Assembly (NCBI RefSeq): GCF_008065115.1 | Contig: NZ_CP042913.1 | Span: 5,901,257 to 5,965,256 of the forward strand | Source of the DNA: Bythopirellula goksoeyrii | GTDB taxonomy: Bacteria > Planctomycetota > Planctomycetia > Pirellulales > Lacipirellulaceae | Length of the DNA stretch: 64,000 nucleotides | Direction of reading: 5' to 3' | Part shown: positions 1 to 10,437 of the stretch, in pieces | Position numbering within the stretch: the first letter of the stretch is position 1 | Layout of the letters: the number at the start of each line of letters is the position of its first letter | Program-made: the position numbers and the translations under genes | Notes under the pieces: model-generated | The model's database searches: none | The model's input: only the letters and a program-made list of their open reading frames with translations | Told to the model about the DNA's origin: nothing

Positions 1-318
1 GCAGTCTAAATGCCGACATAATTGTTAAAGTCACCCAGATTCGCCAGTAAGATAGCATCGTATTGGCATGCCGAGCGTAGGGCGGGCACTCGGGCAAACG
101 GCCAGGAGGTGGCCGTTCTATGGGAAAAATGGTCCATGTCACCCGCGTTGAGTAACGATTTACCGGTCAATTTGCCACCTTTGTCTCACAAATAGTCTCC
201 GACATGGGCAGCGGAGTAGAGCAAAAGTGGCTATAATCGAAGGTCCGCGGTCTTTTGACCGCGGCTGGCTTACCTGAGCATCCCCTCCTGGCTCGATCGA
301 TTCATTCATAATTTTCTT
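1..318. other. intergenic, no gene seen
   Basis: No credible reading frame. The minus-strand frame at 160-549 is antisense to the start of the efflux adaptor gene and has no family features. The efflux operon promoter presumably lies here, but no clear -35/-10 pair could be picked out. Confidence 0.5.
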
Positions 319-1563
319 ATGGCGACATCCAGCGGAACAATGCGGCAATCTGGCGGTCTGCTCGTGCGCGCGGTATTGCCTTGCACAATTCTTCTTGCTG
401 GCTGGATTGGATACTCGAAACTCGCTGAGCAAGTCGAAGAAAAACCAACCCCAGCAGCAGAGGAGCGAACTCTCCGTACCAAAGTAGAGAAACTCGAGGT
501 GATCGACTATCCGGTCGTCATCAAGACCCACGGCGTCGTGCAGGCGCACAATCGGGTCACCTTAGCTGCAGAAATCGCTGGTGCAGTGACGAAGGTGAGC
601 CCGTCGTTCGAGGCGGGAGCTTATTTCTCCAAAGGAGAAGTCCTGCTTGAAATTGACGAACAAAACTACAAGACCGCGCTTGCTATTGCCGAGTCGCGTC
701 TGTTGGCTGCCAAGTCGGCGTTGAAGTTAGCCAACTTGAATGAAGAGCGCAAACTTCGACTCATCAAATCGAATGCCGTCTCTCAAGCGGAAGTTGAGGT
801 CGCGTCGGCTACGCGAGAACAAGCCGAGGCAGATGCCGATCTGGCTGCAACAGAAGTTGAACGAGCGAAGCTCGATCTCAAGCGAACCAAGGTGTTGGCA
901 CCGTTTGACGGTCGTGTGCAAACGAAGTCCATCGGTTTGGGACAAATGACGAGCCCCAACTCACCTTTGGGTGAAATCTTTGCGGTAGACTTTGCCGAAG
1001 TTCGGCTGCCTATTTCTGCTCGGCAGCGAGAGTATCTTGAACTACCCGAGTTTGCCGACGATGCGCCAGTCGAAGTGGTGTTGCAGGATGCCATTAACGA
1101 AGATTCAGACGCTTCCTGGCGAGCAAGGATCGTCCGCACTGAGGGAGTTCTCGACGAAAACTCGCGTGAGCTGTTTGCTATTGCTCGTATCGATGATCCC
1201 TTCGGAAGGAATTCAGACAATCCGCCATTGCGTATTGGGCAACCCGTTGTCGCTTCGATCGAAGGTGTCGTCTTGAGAGACGTGATTGCCTTGCCGCGGG
1301 CGGCGGTTCGCCAGTTGGACAAGATCGTCCTGGTGGATAGCTCCGAGAAAACACTGTTACCGCTCTCCATCGATTCGATTTGGTCGGATGCAGAACATGT
1401 GATCGTCTCTAGTTCTGAGATACCCACAGGAAAATGGTTGGCAACGACTGCCATGGTCTTCACACCCGAGGGTGCGAAGGTCGACATCATTCCGGACGCC
1501 TCTCCGCCCGAGTCGCTTGCCAAATGTACTTCGGCGAACGATTCGGAAAGCGCCGCTAATTAG
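319..1563 (+). CDS. RND efflux periplasmic adaptor (membrane fusion protein)
   Basis: Adaptor that would bridge an inner-membrane RND pump and an outer-membrane channel. It has one N-terminal membrane segment at about residues 14-32. The HlyD-type layout follows: a first lipoyl half near residues 75-110, an alanine/glutamate-rich helical hairpin at about 115-185, a second lipoyl half with the typical APFDGRV motif near residue 195, and a beta-barrel after about 225. At 414 residues it has the family's usual length. It ends 9 bases before the pump gene, so the two form an operon. No outer-membrane factor gene is nearby. The substrate cannot be told from sequence. The assigned ATG lacks a strong Shine-Dalgarno sequence. 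Confidence 0.9.
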   Translation: MATSSGTMRQSGGLLVRAVLPCTILLAGWIGYSKLAEQVEEKPTPAAEERTLRTKVEKLEVIDYPVVIKTHGVVQAHNRVTLAAEIAGAVTKVSPSFEAGAYFSKGEVLLEIDEQNYKTALAIAESRLLAAKSALKLANLNEERKLRLIKSNAVSQAEVEVASATREQAEADADLAATEVERAKLDLKRTKVLAPFDGRVQTKSIGLGQMTSPNSPLGEIFAVDFAEVRLPISARQREYLELPEFADDAPVEVVLQDAINEDSDASWRARIVRTEGVLDENSRELFAIARIDDPFGRNSDNPPLRIGQPVVASIEGVVLRDVIALPRAAVRQLDKIVLVDSSEKTLLPLSIDSIWSDAEHVIVSSSEIPTGKWLATTAMVFTPEGAKVDIIPDASPPESLAKCTSANDSESAAN

Positions 1564-1572
1564 TGTTGCATC

Positions 1573-4500
1573 ATGATTCGCTGGTTCACAATCAATGGCA
1601 TTGCTGCGAATTTCTTAATGCTCGCGATACTCATCGCTGGCATTTATACGGCCATGTTTCGCATTCCGCTGGAAGTTTCGCCTGAGCGCAGCTTCGAGAT
1701 GATCATGGTCGAAATGACCTATCGCGGGGCCACTGCCAAAGATGTCGAGCAAGCGATATTGATCCCCATCGAAGAGGCACTTGAAGGGGTTCAGGGAATC
1801 GAAACACTCAACAGCCAAGCGGGGCGTGGTGAAGCACGGTTTTTCCTAGAGGCGGAGCCAGGAACCGACTTGCGTGTCTTGATGGACGACGTGACAGCTC
1901 GGATCGATACCATCACCACATTCCCTGACGAGACTGAGCGACCTCGCATATCGATCCCCGACTCTTCGAACTGGTGGGAAGTATTGAGTATCGCTGTAAC
2001 GGGCCAACTTAGTCCCCATGAGTTGCGTGAAGTCGCGCGGCGGGTTCAGGAAGATGTCTTGGCGCTACCCGGGGTCAGTCGTGCCCAAGTCCAAGGAGAT
2101 CGTCGCTACGAAATCTCCGTCGAGGTAGATTCCAGTCAATTGCTTTCCTATGGATTGAGTTTTCAAGACCTAGCCGATGCCATCCGTCAGTTTTCGATTG
2201 ATCTCCCCGCCGGCGCAATCGACAGTGCAAGTGGAACTTTTATTATTCGCACGCGAGGCCAGGCGTATTCCGAACGAGAATTCAAGGAAGTTCCGATTCG
2301 CGCTGCCAACGGAGCGGACGTGCTGCTGGGCGAGATCGCTACGATAACTGACGGATTTGAAGAAGGGGAAAAAACCGTTGAATTCAACGGGAAGCCCGCA
2401 TTGTTTGTCGAGGTGATGCGTACTGGGAAAGAAAGTGCGATTGATATCTCCAACAAAGTACGCGAGTATGTCCGCACGTCTCGCACGAGATTTCCCGAAG
2501 GGATCGATTTGTTTGTGTGGGACGACGAGTCGATAGCGATCCGAGGCCGGTTGAGTACATTGGTCCAATCGCTGCTTCAGGGAAGTGTGCTTGTGATGCT
2601 GCTCTTGGGACTCTTCCTGCGTCCGGCGTTGGCTTTCTGGATCGTTGTGGGCATCCCGGTTGGTTTCGCCGGAGGAGTGATGCTGATGCCATGGTTTGGC
2701 ATCACGGCAAACGTGATGAGCCTGTTTGGATTCATCATCGTGGTGGGCATTGTGGTTGACGATGCAATTGTTACTGGAGAGAACGTCTTCCTGAAATTAA
2801 AAAACGGTGTCCCGCCGCTTGAAGCGGCCATCGAAGGTACCCATGAAGTCGCCACGCCTGTGACGTTTGGTGCCCTGACGACGATGGTGGCATTTCTTCC
2901 CCTGATGTTTTTTGAGGGGACCTGGGGGGATTTTGCTCGGCAGGTACCACCGATCGTCGCGCCGGTGCTGTTTTTCTCACTGATCGAATCGAAGTTGATC
3001 TTGCCTGCACATTTGAAGCATTTGCGAGCCGTGCCACGACAGAATGTTTTCACTCGCTTCCAAACCTCCATCGCCAATGGTCTGGAATACTTTATTGAAC
3101 GATTCTATCAGCCGACGCTTGAATTTGCCGTCCGGCATCGCGCTTCAGTAATGGCAGGTTTCATCGCAGCCGGCTTGTTGATGGCGGGCTATTGTGTGAG
3201 CGGACGGATGAAATTCATCGCTTTTCCATCGGTGGATCGGCAGCGGATCACTGCTCAACTCGACATGCCGGACGATACCCCGCTGGCAGTTACTGCTAGG
3301 TATATGGATAAGATCGAAAAAGCAGTGCTTCAACTTCAGGTCGAATATACTGACCCAGGTAGTGGAGAATCACTGGTGGAAGACATCTCCATGATCGTTG
3401 GTGCAGAAAGAATCCATCGAGATTTCGACAAATCGCGTGGCGCGATTGCGTTTGAGGTGATGGCACCTTCGGTTCGAAGTGAGCCTGGGCCAAAGAACAG
3501 CGAATTGGTCACCCGGCTGACAGAACTTGTTGGTCCAATTACGGAGGCGTCGGAATTCCGGGTTCGTGCCGATTCTGGGATGGGCAATGATCGCGGATTT
3601 GACAACGAAAACCTTAATATTGAGCTGCGCGGCCCCATGTCTGAGGAGAAGGCGGATGTTGCTCGGGGGATCCGAGACATACTCGATGAATATGAGGGAT
3701 TCAGCTCCACCTGGGCGAACGTCAATTATGGGCAGGATGAGTTAGAACTCACGATGAAGCCCTTGGCTGCTGAGTTGGGCCTGACGCAGCAACTCTTGGC
3801 GCAACAGATACGACAAGCCTTCTTTGGAGAAGAAGCACAGCGCGTGCAGCGTGGCGTCGATGACATTCGCGTGATGGTCCGCTTGCCGCGCGAGCAACGT
3901 GAGTCGCTCGATACACTTGATCGCATGAGGATTCGCACACCTCGTGGCGCCAATGTGCCGCTCTCCACTGTGGCTGATATCGCTTTTACCAAAGCTCCCT
4001 CCTGGGTTCAGCGCAAGGATGGTGCGGAGATACTTCGCTGTGGAGCCCAGCCGATCGACGACACAGTCGACGTGTTAGGGATCGCCAAGGAGATCACTCC
4101 TCAGATCGAGGCATTGTGCCGTCCGCACAATCTCTCGTTCCAATTTGTGGGCTATGTGGCTGAGGCGGAGGACACTCGGAAGCAAACCATTCTCGGCTCG
4201 CTGCTACTTGCCTTTACCCTTTACGGCCTACTGGCCATCGCGCTGAAGTCACTGGGACAACCGTTTTTTGTCATGCTGGCTGTTCCATTTGCAATTATTG
4301 GTGCGCTGCTGGGACACCTAATTTTGGGCATTACTCCCTCCTATTTGTCGATCTTCGGTATGCTGGCCCTGGCTGGTGTCTCAGTGAACGATACCTTGGT
4401 GATGGTCGACTATGTGAATCAGCGCCGCGGTAAAGGCTCCACACTCTTCGAAGCGGCGCTAGAGGCGGGGGCACGGCGATTTCGTCCGATCATGCTCACT

Positions 4501-4743
4501 TCGATAACAACCTTTGTGGGGCTGATGCCACTGCTGATGGACAAATCGCTGCAAGCCCAATTCTTGATTCCTATGGCAGTGTCCCTGGCGTTCGGCGTCA
4601 TGTTTGCCACGACTGTGACGTTGTTTCTCATTCCCTGCGCTCTGCTCATTGCAGATGACTGGAGGCTTGTGTTGGTTGAGTTTAAAGACTGGTACCTCCG
4701 ACCGCTGCGAAAGAACTCGAGTCAGCCTGCTACTGATGGGTAG
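1573..4743 (+). CDS. RND-family efflux transporter permease
   Basis: Proton-driven inner-membrane pump of the AcrB/MdtB superfamily, 1056 residues as expected. The first membrane helix is at the extreme N-terminus. Two large periplasmic loops (about 40-330 and 560-860) alternate with two blocks of about five or six helices. The TM4 acidic pair is visible in GIVVDDAIVTGEN at about residues 393-405, and the TM10 counterpart is GVSVNDTLVMVDY near 940. The adaptor gene precedes it, so it acts as a tripartite pump lacking a local outer-membrane partner. The sequence looks more like the MdtB/multidrug branch than the CusA metal branch, but substrate is an inference. Confidence 0.93.
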   Translation: MIRWFTINGIAANFLMLAILIAGIYTAMFRIPLEVSPERSFEMIMVEMTYRGATAKDVEQAILIPIEEALEGVQGIETLNSQAGRGEARFFLEAEPGTDLRVLMDDVTARIDTITTFPDETERPRISIPDSSNWWEVLSIAVTGQLSPHELREVARRVQEDVLALPGVSRAQVQGDRRYEISVEVDSSQLLSYGLSFQDLADAIRQFSIDLPAGAIDSASGTFIIRTRGQAYSEREFKEVPIRAANGADVLLGEIATITDGFEEGEKTVEFNGKPALFVEVMRTGKESAIDISNKVREYVRTSRTRFPEGIDLFVWDDESIAIRGRLSTLVQSLLQGSVLVMLLLGLFLRPALAFWIVVGIPVGFAGGVMLMPWFGITANVMSLFGFIIVVGIVVDDAIVTGENVFLKLKNGVPPLEAAIEGTHEVATPVTFGALTTMVAFLPLMFFEGTWGDFARQVPPIVAPVLFFSLIESKLILPAHLKHLRAVPRQNVFTRFQTSIANGLEYFIERFYQPTLEFAVRHRASVMAGFIAAGLLMAGYCVSGRMKFIAFPSVDRQRITAQLDMPDDTPLAVTARYMDKIEKAVLQLQVEYTDPGSGESLVEDISMIVGAERIHRDFDKSRGAIAFEVMAPSVRSEPGPKNSELVTRLTELVGPITEASEFRVRADSGMGNDRGFDNENLNIELRGPMSEEKADVARGIRDILDEYEGFSSTWANVNYGQDELELTMKPLAAELGLTQQLLAQQIRQAFFGEEAQRVQRGVDDIRVMVRLPREQRESLDTLDRMRIRTPRGANVPLSTVADIAFTKAPSWVQRKDGAEILRCGAQPIDDTVDVLGIAKEITPQIEALCRPHNLSFQFVGYVAEAEDTRKQTILGSLLLAFTLYGLLAIALKSLGQPFFVMLAVPFAIIGALLGHLILGITPSYLSIFGMLALAGVSVNDTLVMVDYVNQRRGKGSTLFEAALEAGARRFRPIMLTSITTFVGLMPLLMDKSLQAQFLIPMAVSLAFGVMFATTVTLFLIPCALLIADDWRLVLVEFKDWYLRPLRKNSSQPATDG

Positions 4744-4829
4744 CGGTGACTGAAAAGTCCAGCCGTGCGTTGCACGGCGGCTATTCAGAAAGTGACTTGA
4801 GAGACGTGCATTAGTCAAGCAACTGCAAA

Positions 4830-5720
4830 TTGCGTATTATGGGAATTATGCCGACCCACCAACTTCACACACTGCACGATCGGTCTTTTGAGCACTACCG
4901 GTTCGTCTACCCCGTACTGAGTCGCCGGTCGCGAGGGATCTCGGTGGGGGTGAATCTGAACCCGGACAAGGTTTGCAATTTTGATTGCATCTATTGCCAG
5001 GTAGATCGAACCTCGCAGAGCGAAACCAAATTTGTGGAACTCGATGCCCTCGTGGGCGAGATACGAGAAGTGTTGGAGCTGGTCAAGTCCGGTGAGATCT
5101 ACGAGTCGAGCAAGTTTCGCGACACACCGGCTGAGCTTCGGCGATTGAACGACATGGCGTTCTCCGGTGATGGCGAGCCGACCACCTATCGCAACTTTGA
5201 CACTATTATCTCGACTTGTGCCGAACTCAAGCGCGAGTTGGGGCTCGATGCCGTGAAGATGGTGTTGATCACTAACGCAAGCATGTTCCATCGGCCACAT
5301 GTGCAGCGCGGACTCGCGATTCTCGACGCCAACCAAGGAGAGATTTGGGCCAAGCTCGATGCGGGAACCGCAGAGTATTATCACAAGATCGAACGGACCT
5401 CGATTCCGTTTGAGCGGATTCTGGAGAATATCACTGCCGCAGCTCGTGTGAGGCCCCTGGTGATTCAGGCGCTGTTCATGAGGGTGGCTGGAGAAGGGCC
5501 GTCACAATCCGAAGTCGAGGCATTTTGCGACCGGTTGGGGGAAATTGTCGCGGCGGGCGGGGAGATTAGCTTGGTACAGGTCTACACGGTGGCCCGCCGA
5601 CCGGCGGAGGATTTCGTGGGGGCGCTCTCCGATGCGGAAGTGGATGCGATTGCTCAGATGGTACGTGAGCGGGTGGGGTTACCGGCGGATGCGTTCTATG
5701 GGACGGTGGAAACTGTCTAA
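4830..5720 (+). CDS. radical SAM protein (COG0731-like)
   Basis: Radical SAM enzyme with the cluster-binding motif CNFDCIYCQ (C49, C53, C56), followed by a GDGEPT-like glycine/acidic stretch near residue 110 that fits the SAM-binding region. The 296-residue length suits a single partial TIM barrel with little extension. The family (COG0731-like Fe-S oxidoreductases, distantly related to TYW1) is common in bacteria but its reaction is not established. Three in-frame ATGs lie at 4830, 4839 and 4848; none has an obvious ribosome-binding site, so the start may be the later one. It stands alone after the efflux operon, and the context does not reveal a substrate. Confidence 0.8.
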   Translation: MRIMGIMPTHQLHTLHDRSFEHYRFVYPVLSRRSRGISVGVNLNPDKVCNFDCIYCQVDRTSQSETKFVELDALVGEIREVLELVKSGEIYESSKFRDTPAELRRLNDMAFSGDGEPTTYRNFDTIISTCAELKRELGLDAVKMVLITNASMFHRPHVQRGLAILDANQGEIWAKLDAGTAEYYHKIERTSIPFERILENITAAARVRPLVIQALFMRVAGEGPSQSEVEAFCDRLGEIVAAGGEISLVQVYTVARRPAEDFVGALSDAEVDAIAQMVRERVGLPADAFYGTVETV

Positions 5721-5860
5721 AATCGGGGGCGGAGGCGCCCCGGCTCCATCTTATGGGGTAGGTTTTCTTATCTCGCCTGGGCAATTATGCTGGGTGGTTC
5801 CCTGCTTCATGCAGTGGCAGTCTCAAGAACACAAACTTAATTAGAGTCGTCGAGAAATTC

Positions 5861-7168
5861 ATGGAAATTGCGGTTGTAGGCACGGGCTATGTCGGTCTCG
5901 TTTCAGGGGCTTGCTTTGCTGACAGTGGAAATCACGTGACGTGCGTCGATATTGATGCTGCCAAGGTGGAAGCCCTCAGTCGGGGAGAAGTTCCTATCTA
6001 CGAGCCTGGACTGGAGGAGATGGTCAAACACAACCTGTTGGTTCGGAGGTTGCAGTTCACGACCGATCTGATCGCAGCAATTAAGCCCGCGGAGGTTGTG
6101 TATCTGGCGGTGGGCACTCCCCAGGGTGACGATGGTGCAGCAGATCTGTCGGCCTTGTGGAAAGTGGTGACGGAAATTGCTCCACATCTTCGCGAGGATG
6201 CTGTGCTGGTGACTAAGAGCACCGTTCCTGTGGGAACCAATGCGCGTATCTATAGCATGCTCAAAGAACTTACGAGGCGAGAGTGCGAAGTCGCCAGCAA
6301 TCCGGAGTTTCTCAAAGAGGGTGCGGCGATTGACGACTTTGTGAAACCGGATCGCGTGGTGGTTGGGGTGCGAAGCGAACGGGCAGCCGACATATTGCGG
6401 CAATTGTACGAACCATTCTTGCGAACCGAGAATCCCTTTTTGGTGATGACTCCCGAGAGTGCAGAGATGACCAAATATGTGGCCAACGCCCTGCTGGCTA
6501 CCAAGATTAGCTTCATCAACGAGATGGCCAATCTGTGTGAACGGATGGGGGGAGATATTAATGACGTCCGACGCGGCATCGGTCACGATAGCCGCATTGG
6601 GTTTGCGTTTCTCTTTCCAGGTGTTGGCTACGGCGGAAGTTGCTTTCCCAAGGACGTGCGAGCGCTCTCCGCGATGGCTGAGGACTTGGGAGTGGAACCG
6701 CGGATTCTTCGCGCCGTCGATGCTGTTAACACCTCTCAGAAGCAGGTCATGATTGAGAAAGTCGATCAACACTTCGGCGGGAAACTCGCAGGCAAGACGA
6801 TAGCCATCTGGGGACTCGCCTTCAAGCCGCGAACCGATGACATTCGCGAAGCACCGGCACTTGTGTTGATCGATCATCTTCTCGAGTCAGGTGCCAAGGT
6901 ACAGGTGCATGACCCTGAGGCGATGGAGAATGTGAAGAAAGTGTACTGCGACAAAGTGACCTTTTGTGACTTGGAGATGCAGGCACTCGCCCAGGCCGAT
7001 GCACTCTGCATCATGACCGAGTGGAATGACTACAAACGGCCCAATTGGGATGAGATGGCTAGTTTGCTGCGTTCGCCGGTAGTTTTCGATGGCCGGAATC
7101 TCTACGAACCAGAACGCATGCAGTCGCGGGGATTCACGTATTACAGCGTCGGTCGCCCCAAGGTGTAG
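5861..7168 (+). CDS. ugd: UDP-glucose/GDP-mannose 6-dehydrogenase
   Basis: Cytosolic NAD-dependent four-electron oxidation of a nucleotide sugar, most likely UDP-glucose to UDP-glucuronate, feeding exopolysaccharide. The N-terminal Rossmann motif VVGTGYVGL starts at residue 5. The substrate-binding NPEFLKEG stretch is at about 147-154, the catalytic cysteine C261 sits in [10 protein letters not shown], and the C-terminal NAD/UDP domain contains [10 protein letters not shown]. The length, 435 residues, is normal for the UgdH/TuaD group. No glycosyltransferases are adjacent, so the polymer is unknown. GDP-mannose dehydrogenase is the main alternative; the UDP-glucose assignment rests on overall similarity. 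Confidence 0.93.
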   Translation: MEIAVVGTGYVGLVSGACFADSGNHVTCVDIDAAKVEALSRGEVPIYEPGLEEMVKHNLLVRRLQFTTDLIAAIKPAEVVYLAVGTPQGDDGAADLSALWKVVTEIAPHLREDAVLVTKSTVPVGTNARIYSMLKELTRRECEVASNPEFLKEGAAIDDFVKPDRVVVGVRSERAADILRQLYEPFLRTENPFLVMTPESAEMTKYVANALLATKISFINEMANLCERMGGDINDVRRGIGHDSRIGFAFLFPGVGYGGSCFPKDVRALSAMAEDLGVEPRILRAVDAVNTSQKQVMIEKVDQHFGGKLAGKTIAIWGLAFKPRTDDIREAPALVLIDHLLESGAKVQVHDPEAMENVKKVYCDKVTFCDLEMQALAQADALCIMTEWNDYKRPNWDEMASLLRSPVVFDGRNLYEPERMQSRGFTYYSVGRPKV

Positions 7169-7281
7169 TTATTTCTCGTTACCAGAGCCATTCGGACCGA
7201 ATTCTTTTCCTCAGTCCGATAGAAACGTATAATTGGGTGCGAATTTGAGATAGGCCCCAATTCTTCCCAACGAGCAACAGC

Positions 7282-9543
7282 ATGGCACCCGACCGACTGT
7301 CCGACTCGCCCGTGCGACGGCACTTCCGCCCGATACTTTGGTTTGGAGTATGGAGCTATTCATTCTGCCTCCTGACGGGAGCAAGCTGGGGAGCCTCGGA
7401 TCCTACCGCACCACCGCCAGAAAGAACTGATCAACTGGCTGGGCTTGTGCGGGTCTATCTGCCCCTGACCGGAAGTGCCGATCAGGTATTGCAAAACACG
7501 ATTCGGCGGCTGCGCGATCGATTGCTCGTGCAAGCCAAGGAGCAGAAGGATTCCCGGCGACCTCTACTCGTGCTTCAGCTCGACACCCAGCAGGTGGGTG
7601 AAGACGCCGGCGAGAGTCGGTTTGAGCGTGCCTTCTCGCTAGCGCGCTTTCTTTGTAGTCGAGAAATGGCTGGCGTGAAAACCGTGGCGTACGTTCCACA
7701 CAACTTGAAGGGGCACGGTGTGTTGTTGGCCCTGGCGAGCGAAGAGATCGTGATGAGCGGCGACGCGACGATCGGTGCCGCCGGAGCCGATGAAGCAGCA
7801 GACGGTGCGATTCAGCAGACCCTGGTTTCTGCCTACCGAGAAATCGCCGAAACGCAACGGACGATTCCGGTTGCACTCGCCGTGGGGATGATCGATCCCC
7901 AAGTGGAAGTTTTGCAAGTCGAAGCAGAGGATGGCACACACTTCTTGCTCCAGGAAGAGTTCGACGAGTTCACCGCGAATCACGAAATCATCAATGAGAA
8001 AGTGCTGGTCCCGGAAGGAACACTCGCTGAGTTCGATGGACGAGAGGGGCGTCAATTTGGTTTTGTGAAATACCTGGCCTCCTCGCGGAAAGGTTTGGCG
8101 ACGGCGCTGGATGTTTCCCTTGATTCGCTTGCCGAGGACGAAAGCCTGGCTGAGGATTGGCGACCCGTGGTGATTGACGTGACGGGCGAATTGACAGCAC
8201 AAACTGCGAGTCGAGTCGAGACCCTCTTGGGGGTTTCCATAGAACAGCAAAATGCCAACTGGATCTGTATGCGGATCGACAGCTCTGGCGGCGATATCGA
8301 AGCGGGACTGCGAATTGCTTCCGCGCTGGCCCGACTGGATGCAAACTCTGTGCGGACCGTGGCCTATGTGCCCGCCGAGGCCACGGGTGCCGCGGCGTTG
8401 GTGGCTCTCGCCTGCGACCAATTGGCGATGGCCCCCACGGCAAGGCTCTCGTCGGTCACTGCGAAAGCAAAGAAGCCGGGAGATGCAGCGGCGCGGGAAA
8501 ATGCAGCAGCCGTTCAATCTATTCGGCAATCGCTCTCGCAGCGCACCGACCATCCATGGTCGTTGCTCTCGGCGATGATTGACCCCACGATTGAGCTTGC
8601 CGAATATCAAAACAAGGAAACTGGTGATACACGGTTCTTATCCCCAGCCGAACTTCAAGAGATGGACGACGCGGCCGCTTGGCAACACCGCGATGACATC
8701 GAACTGGAGAAGGGAAGATTGAGCTTTGATGGACAGCAAGCACTCGAGCGTGGCGTCGCCTGGCGAACCGTAGATACGTTTGACGAACTAAAGCAGCCTT
8801 TTGGCTTGCAAGGAGAAATCTCCAATCCTCAACCCAATCTCGCCCTGGAGTTTATCGAGGCGTTGGCAACGCCCGAGTTGGCAATGATCTTGCTGATGGT
8901 GGGCTTTGCTGGGATCTATATCGAGCTGCGCACACCCGGTGTTGGCATTGGGGCTTTCATCGGTGCGGTGGCGCTCTTGCTCTTCTTTTGGAGTAAATAT
9001 CTCAACGGCACCGCCGGCTGGCTTGAAGTTCTGCTGTTCGCCGGCGGCTTTTGCTTCGTCATGCTGGAATTCTTTGTGATCCCTGGCTTCGGCGTCTTCG
9101 GCTTGGGCGGTGGAGCAATGATGCTGGCCTCGTTAGTGCTGGCAAGTCTTACTTTTGTTCGGCCGCATAGTGAACCCGAAGTGGAAGAACTTTCTCGTTC
9201 GGTCGGAACGGTCGCCTTGGCGGGGCTGGGGATGATGGCCATTGTGCTGGTGACGCGGCGGTACCTGCCGCAGGCACCCTTGTTTCGGCAGATCGTTCTA
9301 GAGCCTCCACATGACGAGGAATTGGACGAACTGGGCATGCGCGAATCGTTGGCCGACTACGCAAACCTGATAGGGATGCAAGGCACCGCCGCGACCGACC
9401 TGCGACCTTCTGGCAAGGCGCGAATCAACCACGAGCTGATCGACGTGATCGCCGAAGGAGAACCACTGGATAATGGGACACCCATTGTTGTTGTCGAAGC
9501 CCGGGGATCGCGAGTGGTAGTGCAGGCTGCTGAGCAGAGCTGA
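7282..9543 (+). CDS. long NfeD-family protein with two ClpP-like domains
   Basis: Membrane protein of the NfeD1b/ClpP-class type, 753 residues, longer than the usual 440 or so. After an N-terminal signal or anchor (about residues 18-38) there are two tandem ClpP-fold stretches, at about 50-270 and 290-510. A block of about four membrane helices (about 545-665) and a C-terminal NfeD OB-fold (about 690-753) follow. Catalytic family members carry a serine in a SAG-like turn; here the aligned turns read NLKGHG in the first domain and EATGAA in the second, so neither shows the nucleophile. It heads a cluster with a short NfeD and FloA, the classic NfeD-flotillin pairing. Role inferred: scaffold for membrane microdomains, possibly non-proteolytic. 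Confidence 0.85.
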   Translation: MAPDRLSDSPVRRHFRPILWFGVWSYSFCLLTGASWGASDPTAPPPERTDQLAGLVRVYLPLTGSADQVLQNTIRRLRDRLLVQAKEQKDSRRPLLVLQLDTQQVGEDAGESRFERAFSLARFLCSREMAGVKTVAYVPHNLKGHGVLLALASEEIVMSGDATIGAAGADEAADGAIQQTLVSAYREIAETQRTIPVALAVGMIDPQVEVLQVEAEDGTHFLLQEEFDEFTANHEIINEKVLVPEGTLAEFDGREGRQFGFVKYLASSRKGLATALDVSLDSLAEDESLAEDWRPVVIDVTGELTAQTASRVETLLGVSIEQQNANWICMRIDSSGGDIEAGLRIASALARLDANSVRTVAYVPAEATGAAALVALACDQLAMAPTARLSSVTAKAKKPGDAAARENAAAVQSIRQSLSQRTDHPWSLLSAMIDPTIELAEYQNKETGDTRFLSPAELQEMDDAAAWQHRDDIELEKGRLSFDGQQALERGVAWRTVDTFDELKQPFGLQGEISNPQPNLALEFIEALATPELAMILLMVGFAGIYIELRTPGVGIGAFIGAVALLLFFWSKYLNGTAGWLEVLLFAGGFCFVMLEFFVIPGFGVFGLGGGAMMLASLVLASLTFVRPHSEPEVEELSRSVGTVALAGLGMMAIVLVTRRYLPQAPLFRQIVLEPPHDEELDELGMRESLADYANLIGMQGTAATDLRPSGKARINHELIDVIAEGEPLDNGTPIVVVEARGSRVVVQAAEQS

Positions 9544-9715
9544 CCGCTCGTGGCATTAGAGCACTTCGAGCAGTAATGCCCAAAAGCGAGTTTTTCGCTG
9601 CAACTGCTAGAATGGAATAACCCAATTCCGAAAAAAATCGGGTTTTGCACCCCGGCCGCTTTTTCGGATAGAATATGGCGAGTGTTTTCTCGACGACTAC
9701 GGAGACTCAACTCGC

Positions 9716-10297
9716 ATGACTGGATTGGATCCGCTTACCTGGGCCGTCATTCTCTTGTTGCTGGGGTGCGCGCTGGTCGTGCTGGAAGTGTTTATTCCCT
9801 CCGGAGGGATCTTGGGGCTGCTTTCTGGGTTTGCGGTCTTGGCAAGCATTGTGTTTGCGTTTCGGAGTGACACGACTTCGGGGCTGCTGTTTATTCTTTG
9901 TGCATTGATAGCTGTACCCGCGATGCTGGGGCTGGCATTTAAGGTGTGGCCCTACACACCAATGGGACGAGCCTTTTTGGGGGAGCTTCCCAGTGAGGAG
10001 GAAGTCAAACCAGTTGACCAACGTAAAGAATTGGTTGGTCGTATGGGAATTGCAAAATCGCTGATGCTTCCCTCTGGGGTGGTCTTGGTGGATGGGAAAA
10101 GGCTTGATGCCATTTCGCAGGGAGATGCCATTGAAGCAGGCGAGTCAATCGTGGTGGCCGAGGTACGAGGGAACCGCGTCGTGGTTCGTCGTGCCGATCC
10201 GGATGAAGCTTCGCAGGTTCCCCAGGATCAACGGGATGTATTATCGCGTTCGTTGGATGAATTTGGATTGGAGGAAATTGATGATCCTGAACACTGA
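9716..10297 (+). CDS. short NfeD-like membrane protein
   Basis: A 193-residue protein with two or three membrane helices in the first 85 residues (WAVILLLLGCALVV, ILGLLSGFAVLA, LLFILCALIAV). A soluble NfeD OB-fold follows at about 105-160, recognisable from GRMGIAKSLMLPSG and the VVEVRGNRVVV-type strands. It corresponds to the C-terminal half of the preceding long NfeD protein and probably arose from the same family. It lies between the long NfeD and FloA genes on the same strand, and short NfeD proteins are known partners of SPFH scaffolds. The acidic C-terminal tail (QDQRDVL onward) has no recognised domain. Confidence 0.82.
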   Translation: MTGLDPLTWAVILLLLGCALVVLEVFIPSGGILGLLSGFAVLASIVFAFRSDTTSGLLFILCALIAVPAMLGLAFKVWPYTPMGRAFLGELPSEEEVKPVDQRKELVGRMGIAKSLMLPSGVVLVDGKRLDAISQGDAIEAGESIVVAEVRGNRVVVRRADPDEASQVPQDQRDVLSRSLDEFGLEEIDDPEH

Positions 10298-10437
10298 CCA
10301 ATTGCCACTAGGATTGCCTACTGAGTATTGATCATTGAGCATTTCCTCCACTGCGCTGACTTGCACTGACCTCTCTCACGCGGTACAAAGCGAGCAGAGA
10401 AACTCTGCCAAACTTCGAACAATCCAGGAACTTTTCC

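Noticed and set aside
783-1523. 246-codon minus-strand open frame
   Set aside because: Antisense to the efflux adaptor; serine/arginine-rich composition and no family features.
4752-4772. hairpin CCGTGC-GTT-GCACGG after the RND gene
   Set aside because: Only a 6-bp stem and no T-tract, so not called a terminator.
5724-5743. GGGGCG/CGCCCC hairpin after the radical SAM gene
   Set aside because: Short GC stem, no T-tract; could be chance in GC-rich DNA.
5903-6877. 324-codon minus-strand open frame
   Set aside because: Lies entirely opposite the well-supported UDP-glucose dehydrogenase gene; no recognisable domain.
7639-8610. 323-codon minus-strand open frame
   Set aside because: Shadow of the long NfeD gene; histidine/arginine-rich with no family match.
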